A program made the position numbers and the translations under genes. From positions 375,662,114 through 375,726,113 of the forward strand of contig CM077676.1 in assembly GCA_039707655.1 (NCBI GenBank): a stretch of DNA of 64,000 nucleotides, written 5' to 3'. The first letter of the stretch is position 1; every line of letters starts with the position of its first letter. This stretch comes from Elymus sibiricus. Lineage: Eukaryota > Streptophyta > Magnoliopsida > Poales > Poaceae. Below are positions 22,464 to 35,445 of the stretch, one piece after another. The notes below the pieces were generated by a model. It was not told the origin of the DNA and ran no database searches. It saw nothing but the letters and a program-made list of their open reading frames with translations.

Positions 22464-23985
22464 TGATAACCCACAAGTGTAGGGGATCAATTGTAGCTTT
22501 TTCGATAAATAAGAGTGTCGAACCCAACGAGGAGCTAAAGGTAGAATTAATATTCCCTTCAAGTTCTATCGACCAACGATACAACTCTACGTGCACTTAA
22601 CATTCGCTTTACCTAGAACAAGTATGAAACTATTTTGTAGGTGATAGGATAGGTTTGCAAGAATAAAACTAGAAGTACTTTGCAAGAATAAAACTACGAG
22701 TAATTTGCAAGATAATAAAAGTTAGTTGTTTAGTAGAAAGCTTTTGTAACACAAGAGAATGATTTGTCCCTAGGCAATCGATAACTAGACCGGTAATCAT
22801 TGTTGCAATTTTATATGAGGGAGAGGCATGAGCTAACATACTTTCCGTACTTGGATCATATGCACTTATGATTGGAACTCTAGCAAGCATCCGCAACTAC
22901 CAAAGATCATTAAGGTAAAACCCAACCATAGCATTAAGTATCAAGTCCTCTTTACTCCCATACGCAACAACACCCATACTCGGGTGTAAGCTTCTGTCAC
23001 TCTAGCCGCCCACCATAAGAGAATTATGAACGTATTGCAAACCCTACAGCAGGAATCCCCCACGTGTGCGCAACACAGAAGGCACCATAGGACAGCACCA
23101 AAATAAAACGTACAACTCAAACCAATCACGATCATCAATCAACCCATAGGACAAAAAGAATCTACTCAAACATCATAGGATGGCCACAAATCATTGGATA
23201 ATAATATGTAGCATTAAGCACCATGTTTAAGTAGAGAATTACAGCGGGAAAAGAGAGGTTACACCGCTGCATAGAGGGAGAGAGAGTTGGTGTTGACGGC
23301 GGCGAAGTTGTTGGTGTAGATCACCGTCACGTTGGTTGCCCCGGCGGCGGTCCGGCGCCACCGGGAGAGAGGGGGAGAGAGCCCCCCTCCTTCTTAGTCT
23401 TGCTTGGCCTTCCCCCCTAGATGGGAGGAGGTTTTCCCCTCTGGCCCTTGGCCTCCATGGCACCCGGAGGGGCGGGAGCCCCTCCGAGATTGGATCTCTC
23501 TCTCTGTTCTCTTTTGTTTCGCGTTCCTGTTTTCTGGCCGTTCACCGTTTCTTAAATTCCCGGAGATCCGTAACTTCGATTGCGCTGAAATTTTAACACA
23601 TTTTTTTTCCGGATATTGGCTTCCTTGCGCTCGAAGAATAGCACCAACCGACCTACGAGGGCCTCACGAGGCACCACGGCGCGCCTGCCCCCCTGGCGCG
23701 CCCTGGTGCCTCGTGGGGCCCACGAGCGCCGCCTTGCGTTGATTCCACCTCCCAAAAATCACATATATTCCAAAATAATTCTCCATAAAATGTTATTGCA
23801 TTTGGAGTTCGTTTGATATGGATTTTCTGTGAAACAAAAAACAAGCAGAAAACAGGAACTGGCACTAGGCACTGGATCAATATGTTAGTCCCAAAAATAA
23901 TACAAAATTTTGCCAAAAGTATGTGAAAGTGGTAGAATATTGGCATGAAACAATCAAAAATTATAGATACGACGGAGACGTATCA
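22464..23985 (-). repeat. Family E 5' LTR
   Basis: 1522 bp and collinear with 16946-18457. It ends at GACGTATCA and is followed by the right CATCT. Confidence 0.93.
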
Positions 23986-23990
23986 CATCT
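23986..23990. repeat. Target duplication of family E, right copy
   Basis: CATCT; see 16941-16945. Confidence 0.92.
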
Positions 23991-25027
23991 CCGACAGCCT
24001 GAGCACCTCCCTGCATTCGATGTGAGCCGCCGTCCATTTTCCCCCTCCCTTTGCTTGTTTTGGCCATCACTGGCACCGTTTACCGCAAGGCCGAGCTCCG
24101 GCCACCGTCGGGCTCATCGTTGCCATCGACTCTGGCCACCCCTAAGCTGCGCCTCCCCCACCTTCGTGTTCGCCACGTCGTTCGTAACTCGTAGGGCCAA
24201 ACCCCGCTCCGTTTGGTCGCCGGAGCGGCGAGAGCCGTGGACGCCGCCGTGTCGGGTGGTTGCCTGCGTGCACCGCCAGCGCGAGCGCGTTTAAAACCGG
24301 CCGGCTGGTCCACCTGTCAGCGTGCCTGGCCTGACAGGAGATTAGGATAAGCCTAATTACCCTCCTTAAACCGTCAATGACTAGTGGACCCCCTCGGCTA
24401 AATACCCCTTAGTTTTAAAGTGAGTGACTGATAGTGGGGCCCACCCCTAGTTAACCTAATTAATCAACTGCAAAACCCTGTTTTAATAAACTGTGTAACT
24501 GACAGTGGGGCCCCACCTGTCAGTTTGACCAGGTCAACAGTCAACTTAGTTGACTGCTGACTGGGCTGCTGACTAGGCTGTGGCCCACCTATCATCCACA
24601 GTGGCTAGCCCACTACTGGGTATAAAATGTTTTTACCGTTTTATAATTCGAATTTAATAATTAAAGAAATCCAGAAAATTCCAAAAATTATTTAAAACTT
24701 TGGAAATTCGTAGAATTTAAACCGTACCTCGGATGAAAAATGTTTTCTATATGAAAGTTGATCAGAAAAATCTAACGAATCCGAATATGCCATCCACATA
24801 CCTGTCACATGCCTCCAACACTGCCAACATGGAACCTTCCCCTCCGGATCGTCTGTCCGATAAATGCCTAAAGTCGGGAAAATATTTTCAGATATTTTCC
24901 CGCTCTGTCTGTAACGAGTAGCACTGCGTTAGGTCACCCCTATCACAACATATTGCCATGTCATGCATCTGTGTTGCATTTGTTTGCTGTGTATTTATTT
25001 GTTTCCTCCCCCTCTCCTCTCCGGTAG

Positions 25028-25098
25028 CCCCCGAGTCTGACGTGACCCCTGAGGACTGCTACACCACCGACGACCCCTCCTTCACCGCAGAGCTTTCA
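25028..25098 (+). other. Exon-like acidic segment in the family B LTR (first)
   Basis: It reads PESDVTPEDCYTTDDPSF and AELSG, preceded by a pyrimidine tract and AG and followed at TTTCAG/GCAAG. The same segment is at 41110-41180 and, changed but still open and acidic, in the family C LTR at 44829-44900. It may be an exon or a remnant. Confidence 0.4.
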
Positions 25099-25415
25099 GG
25101 CAAGAAAAACCCCCTTGATCATTCCTATATCGCCCATTCTTTCTCTCTCATGCTTGCATTAGATTTTGCTACTTATTGTTTAATAGCTCCTATTCTGATG
25201 CATAGCCTGTTTTTGAAACCTGTTGTTGTTACTTTACCTATTATACTATATGCTTAGTATAGGTTGGTTCGTGATCCATTAGTGACCCCTCACCCTTGTC
25301 CCTGATGCTCCGCTTTGTTACCGATGCTCGATCAGTCTGATCAACATGCAGAGACCGACACATCACCTCACACCCCCTTTAGTTGTATGACTCTGTAGAG
25401 CTACTATCGAGTGCC

Positions 25416-25619
25416 GAGGGTGATACCTCCTACCACACTCCTGATGATATTTCTGTAGTGTAGCTAGTCGGTGGTGGGTTACCGAGGGTGATTCCTCTTT
25501 CACCACCTCCGATGATGCCTCTGTCGTGCAGCCCCTCAAGTGTGAACCCATCGAGGGTGATTCCTCCAAGTTCACCTTGACGTTTACATAGAGTGGGAAT
25601 CCATTGAGGGTGATTCCTC
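25416..25619 (+). repeat. Four spaced dyads GAGG-N6-CCTC in the family B LTR
   Basis: GAGGGTGATACCTC at 25416, then GAGGGTGATTCCTC at 25484, 25553 and 25606, spaced 68, 69 and 53 bases. The set also occurs near 41496-41700 and, partly, near 45215-45365 in family C. Confidence 0.7.
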
Positions 25620-26008
25620 AGATTCACCGCGATGTTATGGACACACAGGTACTTTGACCTTCACCTCAGACCTTTGTTGAAGTCGGGTTGACCCAAGGGT
25701 ACCCGCGAGAGATTATTGTGGTGGAACATCAGGGCAGGTGGAGACCACCTAGGAGAGAGGTGGGCCTGGTCGTTGGACCGCGGGTTACCAAGTCGGTGCG
25801 ACAGGGTGTCGGAGGTGAGCCTTGAGCCCTGTTCGTGTCCGCGAGTTACTAATAACATGCATAACGGATTTGGGTATTTGATCTGAGTTGGCTACTGGCC
25901 TATACGCACTACCACCACGTGGGATAATTGTTTAATGGGGCCCTCTGCGTCGTAAGTTTCTTCCGAAAGCTCTGTCAGACGTCCAGTTCAGCATTGCGGC
26001 ACGACTGA

Positions 26009-27567
26009 TGCTACTTGTGAGCTGCGTTGGGATTTCCCCGAAGAGGAGGGGATGATGCAGTACAGTAGAGATAAGTATTTCCCTCAGTTATGAAACCAAG
26101 GTTATCAATCTAGTAGGAGAATCACGCAACAACTCGTTAGCAGTACCTGCACACAAAACAACAAATCCTTGCACCCAACACAAACAAGGGGTTGTCAATC
26201 CCTTGGCGGTTAATTGCAAGATTAAATTGTATAGTGATAGATAAATAGATCGAACAAAAATACAAAATAAAATAAATAAAGTAAAAGTGCAGCAAGGTAT
26301 TTTTAGGATTTTTAATATATGATTAAGATAGACCCGGGGGCCATAGTTTTCACTAGAGGCTTCTCTCTTGAAAATAGCATACGGTGGGTGAACAAATTAC
26401 TGTTGGGCAATTGATAGAAAAGCAAATAATCATGACGATATCCAAGGCAATGATCATGTATATAGGCATCACGTCCGAGACAAGTAGACCGACTCCTGCC
26501 TGCATCTACTACTATTACACCAGACATTGACCGCTATCCAGCATGCATCTAGTGTATTAAGTCCATAAAGAACGGAGTAACGCCTTAAGCAAGATGACAT
26601 GATGTAGACAAAGTAAACTTACGCATGAATAAACCCCATCTTTTTACCCTTAATAGCAACGATACATACGTGTCATGTCCCTTTCTGTCACTAGGATTGA
26701 GCACCGCAAGATCGAACCCATTACAAAGCACCTCTCCCATTGCAAGATAAATCAATCTAGTTGGCCAAACCAAATCAATAGATCGGAGAGAAATACGAAG
26801 CTATAATAATCATGCATAAAAGAGTTCAGAGAAGACTCAAATAATATTCATGGATAATATGATCATAAACTCACAATTCATCGGATCCAGCAAACACACC
26901 ACAAAAAGTGATTACATCGGATAGAACTCCAAGAACATCGAGGAGAACATTGTATTGAAGATCAAAAAGAGAGAAGAAGCCATCTAGATACTAACGATCG
27001 ACCCAAAGGTCTGTGGTAAACTACTCACGCATCATCGGAAGGGCAGCAAGGATGATGTAGAGCCCCTCCGTGATCGATTCTCCCTCCGGTGGAGTACCGG
27101 AAAAGGCCTCCCGATGGGATCTCTCGAGAACAGAAGCTTGCGGTGGCGGAAAAAGTATTTCGTGGACTCCTCTGTTGGTTTCCCGATTTTAGAGAATTTA
27201 TAGAGGTGGAATTAGGTCAAACGGAGCTATGTGGGCCCCACGAGGTACCAGGACGCGCCCCCTGGGGCGCGCCGTGGTGCCTCGTGGGCCACTGCTTCAT
27301 CTTCTTGTCCCCTCTCGAAGCTTCTAGTGTTTGTTATGTCCAGAAAAAAATCTCCAAAAAGTTTCATGGCATTTGGACTTCGTTTGGTACTGATATTCTG
27401 GAAAACCAAAAACAGGCAAAAAACCGCAACTGGCACAGGGCACTAAGTTAATAGGTTAGTCCCAAAAAATGATATATAATTGCTGTAAATGTATATAAAA
27501 ACATCCAAGAATGATACTATAATAGCATGGAACAATAAAAAATTATAGATACGTTGGAGACGTATCA
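26009..27567 (-). repeat. Family A LTR, left outer end of the inverted pair
   Basis: 1559 bp. The + strand starts TGCTACTTGTGAGC and ends GAGACGTATCA, next to a reversed polypurine tract. Confidence 0.92.
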
Positions 27568-30010
27568 GCATCCCCAAGCTTAATTCATGCTCGTCCTCGA
27601 GTAGGTAAATGATAAACACAGAATTTTTGAGGTGGAATGCTACCTATCATATTCATCATATATTCTTTTCTTTATAGCATGGACATTTGGACCTGAATGA
27701 TTCAGAGCAATAGTCTATAGTTTGACATGAAGACAAAAATACTCAAGCCTACTAACAAGCAACCATGTCTTTTAAAATATCAATGCTAAAGAAAGTTATC
27801 CCGAGCCCATTATGCTCAATCATTGATCCATTCATGAAACACACTCAATATTAGCTACACACAATGCACAAGTATGACAATAGTGCTCTCTAGTTAGTGC
27901 TTTGTAAGAGAAGATGGAGACTCAAAATAAAAATAAAAATTGCATAAAAGTAAATAGATAGGCCCTTCACAGAGGGAAGCAGAGATTTGCAAATGTGCCA
28001 GAGCTCAAGGCTTAAATTAGAGAGATAAAATTATTTTGAGAGGCATGCTTTTCCTGTCAACGAAAATGACCGAGAATTCCCAATATTTTCCATGCTAGAC
28101 ACATCATAGGCGGTTCCCAAACAGAAAATAAAGTTTATTTCCTTTCCACCATTCTTTCACAATCCATGGCTAGCCGTATCCTCGGGTGCCCTCCATACCA
28201 ACACTTTCCAAGGAATTTTGTTATTATTATTTTTGATTTATTGTGGGACCAGGCATCCCTATTACATGCCACTCTCTCGTGCAATGACAAGTGAATAAAC
28301 ACTCATCGTGAGAATAACACACCTAGCATGGAAAATATTGGCCACCCCCTGCCGCTTCATGAGCGGTACGGGCACACAAAACGGAAAATTATTTTGAAAA
28401 ATTAGAGTTGGCACATGCAAATTTACTTGGAACGGCATGGAAATACCGCATATAGGTACATATGGTGGACTCATTTGGCACAACTTGGGTTTAAGGAGTT
28501 TGGATGCACAAGCAGCATTGCCGCTTAGTACAAATGAAGGCTAGCAAATAGATTGAGAAGCAACCAACCAAAAAGCGAAAATGGTCATAAACATGCATTG
28601 AACATAACTAACACCGAATAATGCACCATAAGTAGGATATAATTTCGTTGCATAACTATTGACTTTATGTGCATGCATAGGGAATCACAAACCTTAACAC
28701 CGATATTCTTACTAAATCACAATTACTCACTAACATGACTCACATATTATCATCTCCATATCGCAAAACTGCTGCAAGGAATCAAACTTATCATATCCAA
28801 TGATCTTTCATGAAAGTTTTTATTATATCCCTCTTGAATATTCATCACTTTGGGACCAAATTCATATCTTGTGCAAATTACCATTATTATTATCAACTCT
28901 CAAAAGGATGTAAGTGAAACATGAGAGTGCAAATATTTCTTCAAAATTTTAATCTTTTCAACTCTCAAAATAATATAAGTGAAGCATGAGAGTGCAAATA
29001 TTTCTTCAAAATATAGCCACCGCCGTGCTCAAAAAGATTTAAGTGAAGCACTAGAGCAACTGCCTAGCTCAAAAAATTTAAGTGAAGCACATAGAGTATT
29101 CTAACAAATCATGACAAACATGTGGCTCTCTCAAATAGGTGTGTCCTGCAAAGATGATTGTGACAAACTAAAAAGCAAACAAAGCAAAGACTCATATAAT
29201 ACACGACTCTCCAAGCAAAACACATATCATGTGATGAATAAAAATATAGCTCCAAGTAAAATTACCGATAGTTGGTAGAAGAAAGAGGGGATGCCTTCCG
29301 GGGCATCCCCAAGCTTAGACGCTTGAGTCTTCCTTGAATATTACCTTGGGGTGCCTTGGGCATCCCCAAGCTTAGGCTCTTGCCACTCCTTATTCCTTCA
29401 TCTATCGTGATCTTACCCAAAACTTGACAACTTTAATCACAGAAAACTCAACAAAACCTTCATGAGATCCGTTAGTATAACAAAATGTTGTAAGTACTGT
29501 TGTAAATTGATTCATATTTAATATTGGCATAATGCTAATGTACTCCAACTTCTCCATGACTCATACCCCCCGATACGATCCATAGATTCATCAAAATAAG
29601 CAAACTATGCAACAAAAACAGAATCTGTCTAAAACAGGACAGTCTGTAAAGATCTATTTAAAAGCTATACTTATCTAACTCCAAATATTCTGACAAACTA
29701 GGACAACGTGGGCAATTTATATACCAATACTGTGTAAAAATTTCAGATTTTTCTGACGCTCCAGTACAGACCTAAAATTCTAGCACTGGACACAAAAACT
29801 TTCTGTTTTCCAAAGAGCATCAATTATACTATCTTCCAAATCATCCCAAAGGCATTACTTGGCACAAACACTAATTAAAACATAAAAACACAATCATAAC
29901 AGTAGCATAATTGTGTAAACAGGCAAGAACAGAATAAAAATTTGTTGGGTTGTCTTCCAAGAAGCTCTTTCTTTATAGCCATTAAGATCGGCTTGAGATT
30001 TCAATGATGC
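27568..30010 (-). other. Non-coding interior of the left A element
   Basis: The reverse of 33068-35445, including the stem-loop array (about 28890-29095). No gene is visible. Confidence 0.8.
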
Positions 30011-30545
30011 TCACATGAAAGATAGTAATTTAAACACGAAGAGAGCATCATGAAACATGTGGAAATCAAATTTAAGTCTAACATACTTCCTATGCATAGG
30101 CATTTTATAAGAAAAGAAATTATCAAGACAAGCAATATCTAGCATATGCCAATAGGAAGAATGGAGCATCAATAATTTCAACATAACGAGAGGTAATTTA
30201 GTATCTTGAAGATTTCTACAACCATATTTTCCTCTCTCATAATAATTACATGTAGGATCATAATCAGACTCAACAACATAGTTACCGTAAACAATAATAT
30301 CTCTACGATCCACATGCATAAAAAATTATAGTCTTCCAAGATAGTGGGATTAACATCAACTAAAGTCATGACCTCTCCAAACCCATTTTTGTCAAAAAAT
30401 TCATAAGATTGATAATTCTCCAAAGTAGTGGGATCATTATTACCTAAAGTTGATGCTCTTCCAAACCCACTTTTAATAGTATTGCAAACATTATTATCAA
30501 TAACATATTCATCATGAGGCTTAAATAAATCTTTAACTTTAAGTA
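30011..30545 (-). pseudogene. 3' part of the family A Asn/Asp-rich ORF
   Basis: On the - strand the frame starts near KVKDLFKPHDEYVIDNN and continues through the DPTTLENYQSYEFFDKN region. It then needs a frame change to reach CNYYERGKYG and YKMPMHRKYVRL near the end at 30011. It matches the right-hand copy at 32470-33067. The first about 115 codons are missing because the element breaks at the head-to-head junction around 30545. I recognise no catalytic motif. The shared NYYERG and MPMHRK motifs link it to the family E ORF. It is broken and not expected to be expressed. Confidence 0.65.
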
Positions 30546-30552
30546 CTGTTGT

Positions 30553-31901
30553 GGAGATTAATTTTGGACATAACAAACGCTAGAAGCTTCGGGAGGGGAC
30601 GAGAAGATGAAGCAGTGGCCCACGAGGCACCACGGCGCGCCCCAGGGGAGGGGGCGCGCCCTGGTACCTCGTGGGGCCCACACAGCTCCGTTTGACCTAA
30701 TTCCACCTCTATAAATTCTCTAAAATCGGGAAACCAACAGAGGAGTCCACGAAATACTTTTTCCACCGCCGCAAGCTTCTATTCTAGAGAGATCCCATCT
30801 GGAGGCCTTTTTCGGTACTCCGCCGGAGGGGGAATCGATCACGGAGGGGCTCTACATCATCCTTGCTGCCCTTCCGATGATGCGTGAGTAGTTTACCACA
30901 GACCTTCGGGGTCCATAGTTAGTAGTTAGATGGCTTCTTCTCTCTTTTTGATCTTGAATACAATGTTCTCCTCGATGTTCTTGGAGTTCTATCCAATGTA
31001 ATCACTTTTTGCGCTGTGTTTGTTGGGATTCGATGAATTGTGAGTTTATGATCAGATTATCCATGAATATTATTTGAGTCTTCTCTGAACTCTTTTATGC
31101 ATGATTATTATAGCTTCTTATTTCTCTTCGGTCTATTGATTTGGTTTGGCCAACTAGATTGATTTATCTTCCAATGGGAGATGTGCTTTGTAATGGGTTC
31201 GATCTTGCGGTGCTCAATCCCAGTGATAGAAAGCGACATGACACGTATGTATCATTGCTATTAAGGGTAAAAAGATGGTGTTTATTCATGCGTGATTTTA
31301 CTTTGTCTACATCATGTCATCTTGCTTAAGGCGTTACTCCGTTCTTTATGGACTTAATACACTTGATGCATGCTGGATAGCGGTCGATGTGTGGAGTAAT
31401 AGTAGTAGATGCAGGCAGTAGTCGGTCTATTTGTCTCGGACGTGATGCCTATATACATGATCATTGCCTTGGATATCGTCATGATTATTTGCTTTTCTAT
31501 CAATTGCCCAACAGTAATTTGTTCACCCACCGTATGCTATTTTCAAAAGAGAAGCCTCTAGTGAAAACTATGGCCCCCGGGTCTATCTTAATCATATATT
31601 AAAAATCCTAAAAATATTTGATGCACTGTTACTTTATTTATTTTATTTTGTATTTTTGTTCGATCTATCTATCTATCACCATATAATTTAATCTTGCAAT
31701 TAACCGCCAAGGGATTGACAGCCCCTTGTTTGCGTTGGGTGCAATCATTTGTTGTTTTGTGTGCAGGTACTGCTAACGAGTTGTTGCGTGATTCTCCTAG
31801 ATTGATAACCTTGGTTTCATAACTGAGGAAAATACTTATCTCTACTGTACTGCATCATCCCCTCCTCTTCGGGGAAATCCCAACGCAGCTCACAAGTAGC
31901 A
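30553..31901 (+). repeat. Family A LTR lacking its first about 212 bases
   Basis: Begins within the U3 at GGAGATTAATTTTGGACATA and ends AGTAGCA. The TATA motif is kept. It is the 5' LTR of the right half of the inverted pair. Confidence 0.88.
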
Positions 31902-31912
31902 GGAAGAATTTC

Positions 31913-31930
31913 TGGTGCCGTTGCCGGGGA
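31913..31930 (+). other. Primer binding site, tRNA-Asp type, one change
   Basis: TGGTGCCGTTGCCGGGGA, 11 bases after the LTR end. Confidence 0.83.
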
Positions 31931-32132
31931 GACATCATCAACATCTATCAAGTACCTACGCATAAACCTTCATCTCCTTGCATTTATTTTATTTGCCTTT
32001 GCCTCTCATTTTCATCTCCCCCACTTCTAATTTTTTTTTACAAAAACACAAAAATATTTTATTTGCTTGCTTGCTTTTATTGCCATGTCAACACACAAGA
32101 ACATAGAGTGAAAGCAAAAATTAAAGATCACT

Positions 32133-33067
32133 ATGGATCCTCATCCACTTGCTAATCTTTTCAAAAGATCCAATTATAATGAAACAATTGCTAGTGAGTT
32201 GAGTGCACTTGATTATCTCTATAAAGTTTTTCTTGAAAATCATGAATCTGAAAATTGTGATGAAATGTAGAATGAAGAAATTTATAAAGTGATTCATGAT
32301 AGCTCCTTGAATGAAAAGCATGATTGCAATGATGTTACTATAAATTCTATTAATATCAATTGTGCTAATGTTATGCAAAACTACAAGCTTGGGGATGATA
32401 ATTTTGTCATGTCCATTACTTATTGCAATGATCATGATTGGGGTGATAATGCTTCTTATGATCTTGAAAATTTATTTAAGCCTCATGATGAATATGTTAT
32501 TGATAATAATGCTTGCAATACTATTAAAAGTGGGTTTGGAAGAGCTTCAACTTTAGGTAATAATGATCCCACTACTTTGGAGAATTATCAATCTTATGAA
32601 ATTTTTGATAAAAAAGGGTTTGGAGAGGTCATGACTTTAGTTGATGTCAATCCCACTGTCTTGGAAGATTATAAAACTTTTATGATGTGGATCATGAAGA
32701 TAAAATTGTATATGATAGCTATATTGTTGAATTTGATTATGATCCTACACGTAATTATTATGAGAGAGGAAAATATGGTTATAAAATTTTTCATGTCATT
32801 AAATTACCTCTCTTTGTGTTGAAATTTTTAATGCTTCATTCTTCCTATTTGCATATGCTAGATATTGCTTGTCTTGATAATTTGTTTTCCTATAAAATGC
32901 CTATGCATAGGAAGTATGTTAGACTTAAGTGTGTTTTTCACATGCTACATGATGCTCTCTTTGTGTTTCAATTATTATCTTTCATGAGAGCATCATTGAA
33001 ATCTCAAGCCCATCTTAATGGCTATAAAGAAAGAGTTTGTTGGGAGACAAACCAATGGATAAAATAA
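32133..33067 (+). pseudogene. Asn/Asp-rich ORF of family A, unknown function
   Basis: ATG 32133 begins MDPHPLANLFKRSNYNE. TAG at 32268-32270 (codon 46) interrupts it, and the frame then stays open through an Asn/Asp-rich stretch to about 32680. A frameshift there moves it to the frame that carries NYYERGKYGY and SYKMPMHRKYVRL and ends at 33067. Total span is about 311 codons. It occupies the place that gag holds in A1 (2716-3279), directly after primer site and leader. It is related in its C-terminal part to the family E ORF. No protease, RT or zinc knuckle is present. It could be a diverged structural protein, but that is a guess. Confidence 0.6.
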
Positions 33068-35423
33068 GTTCTTGTGTTTTTATACAATTATTCTACTGTT
33101 ATGATTGTGTTTTTATGTTTTAATTAGTGTTTGTGCCAAGTAATGCCTTTGGGATGATTTGGAAGATAGTATAATTGATGCTCTTTGGAAGACAGAAAGT
33201 TTTGCGTCCAGTGCTGGAATTTTAGTTCTGCACTTGTGCATCAGAAAAATCTGAAATTTTTACAAAATATTGGTATATTAATTTCCCACGTTTTCCTAAT
33301 TTTTCATAATTTTTGGAGTTAGAGAAGTATATATTTTAAATAGATCTTTACACACTGTTCTGTTTTAGACAGATTCTGTTTTTCTTTCATAGTTTGCTTA
33401 TTTTGATGAATCTATGGATCGTATCGGGGGGTATGAGTCATGGAGAACTTGGAGTATAGTAGAATTCTGCCAATATTAAATATGAATCAATTTACTATAG
33501 TACTTAGAGTTAAGGATTTATTTGTTATACTAACGTATCTCGCGAAGGTTTTGTTGAGTTTTGTGTGATTGAAGTTTTCAAGTTTTGGGTGAGATCACGA
33601 TAGATGAAGGAATAAGGAGTGGCAAGAGCCTAAGATTGGGGATGCCCAAGGCACCCCAAGGTAGTATTCAAGGAAGACTCATGCGTCTAAGCTTGGGGAT
33701 GCTCCGGAAGGCATCCCCTCTTTCTTCTACCAACTACCGGTAATTTTACTTGGAGCTATATTTTTATTCATCACATGATATGTGTTTTGCTAGGAGCGTC
33801 ATGTATCATATGAGTCTTTGCTTTGTTTGCTTTTTAGTTTGTCACAATCATCTGTGCTGGACACACCTATTTTAGAGAGCCACACATTTATCATGATTTG
33901 TTAGAATACTCTATGTGCTTCACTTAAATTTTTTGAGCTAGGCAGTTGCTCTAGTGCTTCACTTAAATCTTTTTGAGCACGGCGGTGGCTATATTTTGAA
34001 GAAATATTTGCACTCTCATGCTTCACTTATATTATTTTGAGAGTTGAAAAGATTAAAATTTTGAAGAAATATTTGCACTCTCGTGCTTCACTTATATCTT
34101 TTTGAGAGTTGATAATAGTAATGGTAATTTGCACAAGATATGAATTTGGTCCCAAAGTGATGAATATTCAAGAGGGATATAATAAAACTTTCATATAGAT
34201 CATTGGATATGATAAGTTTGATTCCTTGCAATAGTTTTGCGATATGGAGATGATAATATGTGAGTCATGTTAGTGAGTAATTGTGATTTAGTAAGAATAT
34301 TGGTGTTAAGGTTTGTGATTCCCAATGCATGCACATAAAGTCAATAGTTATGCGACGAAATTATATCCTACTTATGGTGCATTATTAGGTGTTAGTTATG
34401 TTCAATGCGTGTTTATGACTGTTTTCGCTTTTTGGTTGGTTGCTTCTCAATCTATTTGCTAGCCTTCATTTGTACTAAGCGGGAATGCTGCTTGTGCATC
34501 CAAACTCCTTAAACCCAAGTTGTGCCAAATGAGTCCACCATATCTACCTATATGCGGTATTTCCATGCCGTTCCAAGTAAATTTGCATGTGCCAACTCTA
34601 GTTTTTCAAAGTAGTTTTCCATTTTGTGTGCCCGTACCGCTCGTGAAGCGGCAGGGGGTGGCCAATATTTTCCATGATAGGTGTGTTATTCTCACGATGA
34701 GTGTTTATTCACTTGTCATTGCACGAGAGAGTGGCCGGTAATAGGGATGCCCAGTCCCGAAATGAAAAAAAATTAATATGATGATAATAATAATAAATTC
34801 CTTGGAAAGCGTTGGTATGGAGGGCACCCGTGGATACGGCTAGCCATGGATTGTGAAAGAATGGTGGAAAGGAAATAAACTTTATTTTCTGTTTGGGAAC
34901 CGCCTATGATGTGTCTAGCATGGAAAATATTGGGAATTCTCGGTCGTTTTCGTTGACAGGAAAAGCAAGCCTCTCAAAATAATTTTATCTCTCTAATTTA
35001 AGCCTTGAGCTCTGGCACATTTGCAAATCTCTGCTTCCCTCTGCGAAGGGCCTATCTATTTACTTTTATGCAATTTTTATTTTTATTTTGAGTCTCCATC
35101 TTCTGTTACAAAGCACCAACTAGAGAGCACTATTGTCATCCTTGTGCATTGTGTGTAGCTAATATTGAGTGTGTTTCATGAATGTATCAATGATTGAGCA
35201 TAATGGGCTAGGGATAACTTTCTTTAGTGTTGATATTTTGAAAGACATGGTTGCTTGTTAGTATGCTTGAGTATTTATGTCATCATGTCAAACTATAGAC
35301 TATTGCTTTCAATCATTCAAGTCCAAATGTCCATGCTATAAAGAAAAGAATATATGATGAATATGATAGGTACCATTCCACATCAAAAATTCTACTTTTA
35401 TCATTTACCTACTCAAGGACGAG
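33068..35423 (+). other. Non-coding interior of the right A element
   Basis: Collinear with 3340-5796 of A1, including four stem-loop units at about 33915-34110 (for example CACTCTCATGCTTCACTTAT near 34010). No gene is visible. Confidence 0.8.
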
Positions 35424-35445
35424 CAGGAATTAAGCTTGGGGATGC
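35424..35445 (+). other. Polypurine tract of the right A element
   Basis: TTAAGCTTGGGGATGC next to the LTR start at 35446. Confidence 0.8.

Larger units (their letters stand above)
16946..23985 (-). mobile_element. Family E, complete non-autonomous Athila-like gypsy element
   Basis: A 7.04-kb unit: 3' LTR (left), polypurine tract, interior, unknown ORF, primer site, 5' LTR (right), flanked by CATCT. No protease, RT, RNase H or integrase is visible. The LTR head and 3' interior resemble family A, and the LTR tail and primer region resemble family D. The two LTRs differ by 4 of the first 148 bases from the U5 end, so it is not very recent. Confidence 0.93.
23991..26008 (+). repeat. Family B 5' LTR, part 2
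   Basis: Continues part 1 after family E and matches 40073-42096. It holds a GC-rich block to about 24300, an exon-like acidic segment (25028-25098) and four dyad repeats (25416-25619). It stops at GACTGA where the inverted A pair begins. Confidence 0.88.

Noticed and set aside
25363..25640. CRISPR-like regular spacing of short repeats
   Set aside because: There are only four 14-base dyads with related spacers inside a plant LTR. There are no unique spacers and no cas genes, and the context is eukaryotic.
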